From GWF2-43-63 sp035390965 (GTDB lineage Bacteria; Bacteroidota; Bacteroidia; Bacteroidales; DTU049), in assembly GCA_035390965.1 (NCBI GenBank), contig DAOPKE010000004.1, forward strand, positions 1 to 63,453: 63,453 nt of DNA, in the 5' to 3' direction. The notes beneath the pieces were generated by a model that saw only the letters and a list, made by a program, of their open reading frames with translations, searched no databases and was not told the DNA's origin. Each line of letters begins with the position of its first letter. The first letter of the stretch is position 1. Shown here in pieces: positions 60,708 through 63,453 of the stretch. The position numbers and the translations under genes were made by a program.

Positions 60708-63428
60708 ATGACAAAGACATTCTCTAAAATTGCATCCATTCTGGTTTTCATCTCAATTTCCCTCTGTTCATGGGGACAAAGAACAACCATCCTCAATAAT
60801 GAATTCTCTTATACATCAACATATCAATACGTATCAACCCCTGGCGCCAGAGAATTTTACAGCAATTTCATCATTCAGGAAATTGCTCGTTCCATTCCCA
60901 AAAGAGCAGAATATACTTCGTTTACAATTAATTATATAATGAATCAACAACTGATAAAACTCGATTCAGCTCACTATATTTTCAAACCGGAACTGAAAAA
61001 TTTCGCAACCACCGGCGATGTTTTATACAAAGGAATAAACATCTCCAAAAAACTGATTCCGGGCGAGATAGACTATACCGTAAAAATCTATCGCAAACAA
61101 AGCGGTACGATGAACATCGGCGGTCAACAAAATGGCATTCTTGTTTTTCAAAAAAATGTTACCGGTCAGCAACTCAATGATAACCTTGGTTATTTTCCGC
61201 TCCCTGAGCTCGCTTTCAGTGATACCGTCAATGACGCTCAATACACACTTGCCGTCGAAAATCAACATCTTTATTTCAACGAAAAATCAAAAAATATTTT
61301 TTTGAATCAGGTTGCCTACATCAACGACTACTATGCAAGCGACGCACTGATAGGAGCCCAGATGGACAAACTGCACGCCATACAGCCCGACAATATTGAT
61401 CTGATTTCTTTTTACGATATCGAATTGAAAGAAGTTGAACAAAGCATCGCTTCGCTCGACTCAAGGCAATTTCCGCAAAATCTTGGCTTACACGAAAACG
61501 ATCCGATGCAGTTTATGGCCAAAATGCACACTTTGGTAACAGAAACATCACAGATGCGAGCCACGCTCAATCAACGGCTGTCGGTACTCGATCAGCTTTT
61601 TTGTCAGAAAGGAAATGATTTGCTGGCTGAAGGGAAATTACAAGACGCAGCAACATATTACAACAAAGCCATCCAGATCAATCCCTATTATGCACCCGCA
61701 CAATATCAGCTGGCACGCATGGAATTTAATGCTGCAAACTATGATACTTCGGCATACATGGTCAATCATGCCTTGCTGAAAATGAGCCCGGATCCTTCAA
61801 CACAGCAACTGCTTGTTCAACTTGGCAACAATATCTACACAACGCTGCTTGGTAATGGCGACAAATATAATTCGGAACAAAAATTCAACGAGGCCATTTC
61901 TGTTTTCGATCGAGCGAAATGGCTCTGTACCACAACTCCAGGACTTGTGTGTACCGAACAGGTTCAAAAAGGACTGGCTCAGGCCAAATACGGCATTTAC
62001 CGCAGCTATCTTCAGGTGGCCGAAAAAGCCATACAAAACGGACGGCTCGATATTGCCGGAAATTACATTAATCAGAGCATGGAATATCAGAAGCAAAATG
62101 CCACTGAAATTATCAGCAACGCTGAAAGTGTTCAATGGATGGGCATTCTGTGCAAAGAATATGTCATGCTGGGAAACAAACTCAATCAGCAGAAAAAATA
62201 CGATCAGGCCATTATTGAATTTAATAAATGCGACAGCATCAGTCAGGTCTATCCTTCCATCGGCGAAGTGAAAGGTTGCCAGACAGGACTCTGTGGCGCA
62301 CGCAATGGCATTTACAATAACTATCTCGAAGATGCCCGGGATCGGCTTGGCAAAGATCAGCTCGATGCTGCTGAAGAGAAATGTTTAACCGCCATGGCTT
62401 ATCAGAAACAATACAAAGACGACATTTTTTCGGATCGTGATGCAACAGAAGTAATGGCTCTGATAAAAGAAAAACGCTACCATATTGCCATTGATAACGG
62501 TAAGAATTATCTGAACGGAAACAATCATTCTGAGGCCGCTAAATTTTTTCTCGAAGCAAACGGATATCAGCAGAACTACAATTTCCGGCGCAACGACAGT
62601 CTCGGTATTTATATCCGCACCGCCGGAAAACCGCTGGTGGCTGCCATTGTAGAAGAAGGCAAAGTACAGGCATGGGGCAATAAACTTGCCGAAGCCCGCA
62701 ATTCGTATCAAAAAGCAAACGATGATATCAAACTCTATGGCCTCGAAAAAGACAAGGAACTCGAAGCATCGATGAACGAACTGAAAAATAAAATATTCTC
62801 GCAGGAATGTGCCAATGCCGAACAAAGCTATCTCTCATTCCTTGATAAATCGAAAAAACTCATGCGCGACGGCGACTATGCCCTCGCCTACCTTACACTT
62901 TCGCAAGCCATTGATATTACCAGCAAAAATGTTCTCTGCAACATCGACAACAGTACGGCATACAAAGAGCAGAACCGCATCAAACCGGCCATGGAATATC
63001 AGAACCTGATGTTCAAGGTGGATGAATATTCGGCTCAGGGCAATTACACGGAGTGTCTGAAACAAATAAACAACTGCGGAATTTTTTACACCACCAATGG
63101 CATTGATTCATTCGGACTGAAGCACCCGACACCGCAGGAATACATTCTGCGCGGCGGCGATGTGAATTTTGTCTATTTCGGTGCTGATCATTTCTATGGT
63201 CTGAAAGATTATGAATCGGCATTCAAAATGTTGCAGGAACTGAAAAGCCGCAATTATCCGGTTAAATTCACAAAAACAATTCAAACGCAACTCGGCGGTA
63301 AAATGGCCATCAGAGACAAAATAAACGGGGTAACCAATTATAAGATCCAGATTCTGAAATACACCGAAGGCGAAAAATGGTATGCCGTTTTCAGCAAAGC
63401 GTATAAGAAGAGCTGGAAGAAAAATTGA
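60708..63428 (+). CDS. exported TPR-repeat protein
   Basis: A protein of 906 residues from the ATG at 60708 (MTKTFSKIASILVFISISLCSWGQ), with a signal peptide. The first ~300 residues form a mixed alpha/beta region. From about residue 300 TPR motifs follow (CQKGNDLLAEGKLQDAATYYNKAIQINPYYAPAQYQLAR and later NKLNQQKKYDQAIIEFNKC, ENKLAEARNSYQKAND). The C-terminus has a short beta part (YPVKFTKTIQTQLGGK, WYAVFSKAYKK). Probable periplasmic scaffold. No partner is seen in the window. Confidence 0.8.
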   Translation: MTKTFSKIASILVFISISLCSWGQRTTILNNEFSYTSTYQYVSTPGAREFYSNFIIQEIARSIPKRAEYTSFTINYIMNQQLIKLDSAHYIFKPELKNFATTGDVLYKGINISKKLIPGEIDYTVKIYRKQSGTMNIGGQQNGILVFQKNVTGQQLNDNLGYFPLPELAFSDTVNDAQYTLAVENQHLYFNEKSKNIFLNQVAYINDYYASDALIGAQMDKLHAIQPDNIDLISFYDIELKEVEQSIASLDSRQFPQNLGLHENDPMQFMAKMHTLVTETSQMRATLNQRLSVLDQLFCQKGNDLLAEGKLQDAATYYNKAIQINPYYAPAQYQLARMEFNAANYDTSAYMVNHALLKMSPDPSTQQLLVQLGNNIYTTLLGNGDKYNSEQKFNEAISVFDRAKWLCTTTPGLVCTEQVQKGLAQAKYGIYRSYLQVAEKAIQNGRLDIAGNYINQSMEYQKQNATEIISNAESVQWMGILCKEYVMLGNKLNQQKKYDQAIIEFNKCDSISQVYPSIGEVKGCQTGLCGARNGIYNNYLEDARDRLGKDQLDAAEEKCLTAMAYQKQYKDDIFSDRDATEVMALIKEKRYHIAIDNGKNYLNGNNHSEAAKFFLEANGYQQNYNFRRNDSLGIYIRTAGKPLVAAIVEEGKVQAWGNKLAEARNSYQKANDDIKLYGLEKDKELEASMNELKNKIFSQECANAEQSYLSFLDKSKKLMRDGDYALAYLTLSQAIDITSKNVLCNIDNSTAYKEQNRIKPAMEYQNLMFKVDEYSAQGNYTECLKQINNCGIFYTTNGIDSFGLKHPTPQEYILRGGDVNFVYFGADHFYGLKDYESAFKMLQELKSRNYPVKFTKTIQTQLGGKMAIRDKINGVTNYKIQILKYTEGEKWYAVFSKAYKKSWKKN

Positions 63429-63453
63429 TGTGATGATGTGCTGATTTGAAAAT
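63429..63453. repeat. start of a further intergenic heptad array (cut by window end)
   Basis: The final bases (GATGTGA TGATGTG CTGATTT GAAAAT) follow the same 7-bp rhythm as the other arrays. Too short for certainty. Confidence 0.4.

Noticed and set aside
1..63453. tRNA, rRNA or riboswitch genes
   Set aside because: No cloverleaf, rRNA core or known aptamer pattern was recognised in the intergenic regions by eye; a covariance-model search could still find small RNAs.

Overview
The window comes from a Bacteroidota chromosome, probably an anaerobic Bacteroidales-like organism. Several lines of evidence agree. Secreted proteins carry type IX secretion C-terminal domains, one CHU_C/type B and one type A. 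There is a PorE-like TPR/propeller/OmpA protein, and Bacteroidota-specific families such as DUF3078, DUF3127 and TSP3-OmpA. Start codons lack Shine-Dalgarno sites and are preceded by TAnnTTTG (-7) promoter boxes. An NAD/ferredoxin [FeFe]-hydrogenase and a 2-oxoacid:ferredoxin oxidoreductase point to anaerobic life. A 100-base run of N at 46534-46633 shows that this is a scaffold. I saw no rRNA, tRNA, phage, complete insertion sequence or CRISPR array.

Layout. 1-6275: a truncated giant adhesin-like T9SS protein, then a tight queE / porE-like / cysH operon. 6276-12441: a heptad-repeat region, a Na+/solute symporter, a DUF4143 ATPase, an acyl-CoA synthetase and a lipoprotein. 12509-14827: a secreted M14 carboxypeptidase. 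14940-23143 (minus strand): a hydrogenase locus read as rex, hydC, hydB, hydA, then a sensory PAS-[FeFe]-hydrogenase (HydS type) and a SpoIIE/PP2C-like phosphatase. The last two have their own promoter. 23409-25706: a hotdog thioesterase, 2-phosphosulfolactate phosphatase and a zinc phospholipase C/P1-nuclease-like protein. 26210-35558 (minus strand): envelope functions, namely MscL, outer-membrane proteins, a glycosyltransferase fusion, an M48 protease and lipoproteins. 35645-39452: an IorA/IorB oxidoreductase, then ssb and dinD. 39498-44273 (minus strand): an MFS exporter, an EF-G/TetM-like GTPase and an AAA ATPase. 45002-46501: hutH. 46502-47793: a repeat-rich stretch without a convincing gene. 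47794-52458: a hypothetical protein, dihydroorotase, a dolichol-phosphate-mannose-synthase-like glycosyltransferase, lpxK and a purine nucleoside phosphorylase. 52505-55685: a HAD hydrolase and an AmmeMemoRadiSam locus. 55741-63428: a lipoprotein, a zinc-ribbon membrane protein, a membrane protein, dapD and a large TPR protein.

How parts work together. Rex (NADH/NAD+ sensor), HydABC (H2/NADH/ferredoxin electron exchange), HydS and the phosphatase form a plausible H2/redox sensing and response unit. IorAB would supply reduced carrier from aryl-2-oxoacids. The AmmeMemoRadiSam genes are divergent from a shared promoter region, and both the radical SAM enzyme and the Memo-AMMECR1 fusion carry export-like N-termini, which is unusual.

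The intergenic DNA is the most distinctive part. Many loci hold degenerate tandem arrays with a strict 7-bp period but different consensus words (GAACACT, GTATTTC, GGTTATN, CAGnnnn, ACTCATA, GATTTTT). Some are joined to a shared hairpin module. There are also two copies of a MITE/REP-like element with covarying stems, a 3 x 33-bp tandem repeat, a 5 x 15-bp array in front of an ATPase gene, and a 69-bp copy of the 3' part of the dihydroorotase gene.
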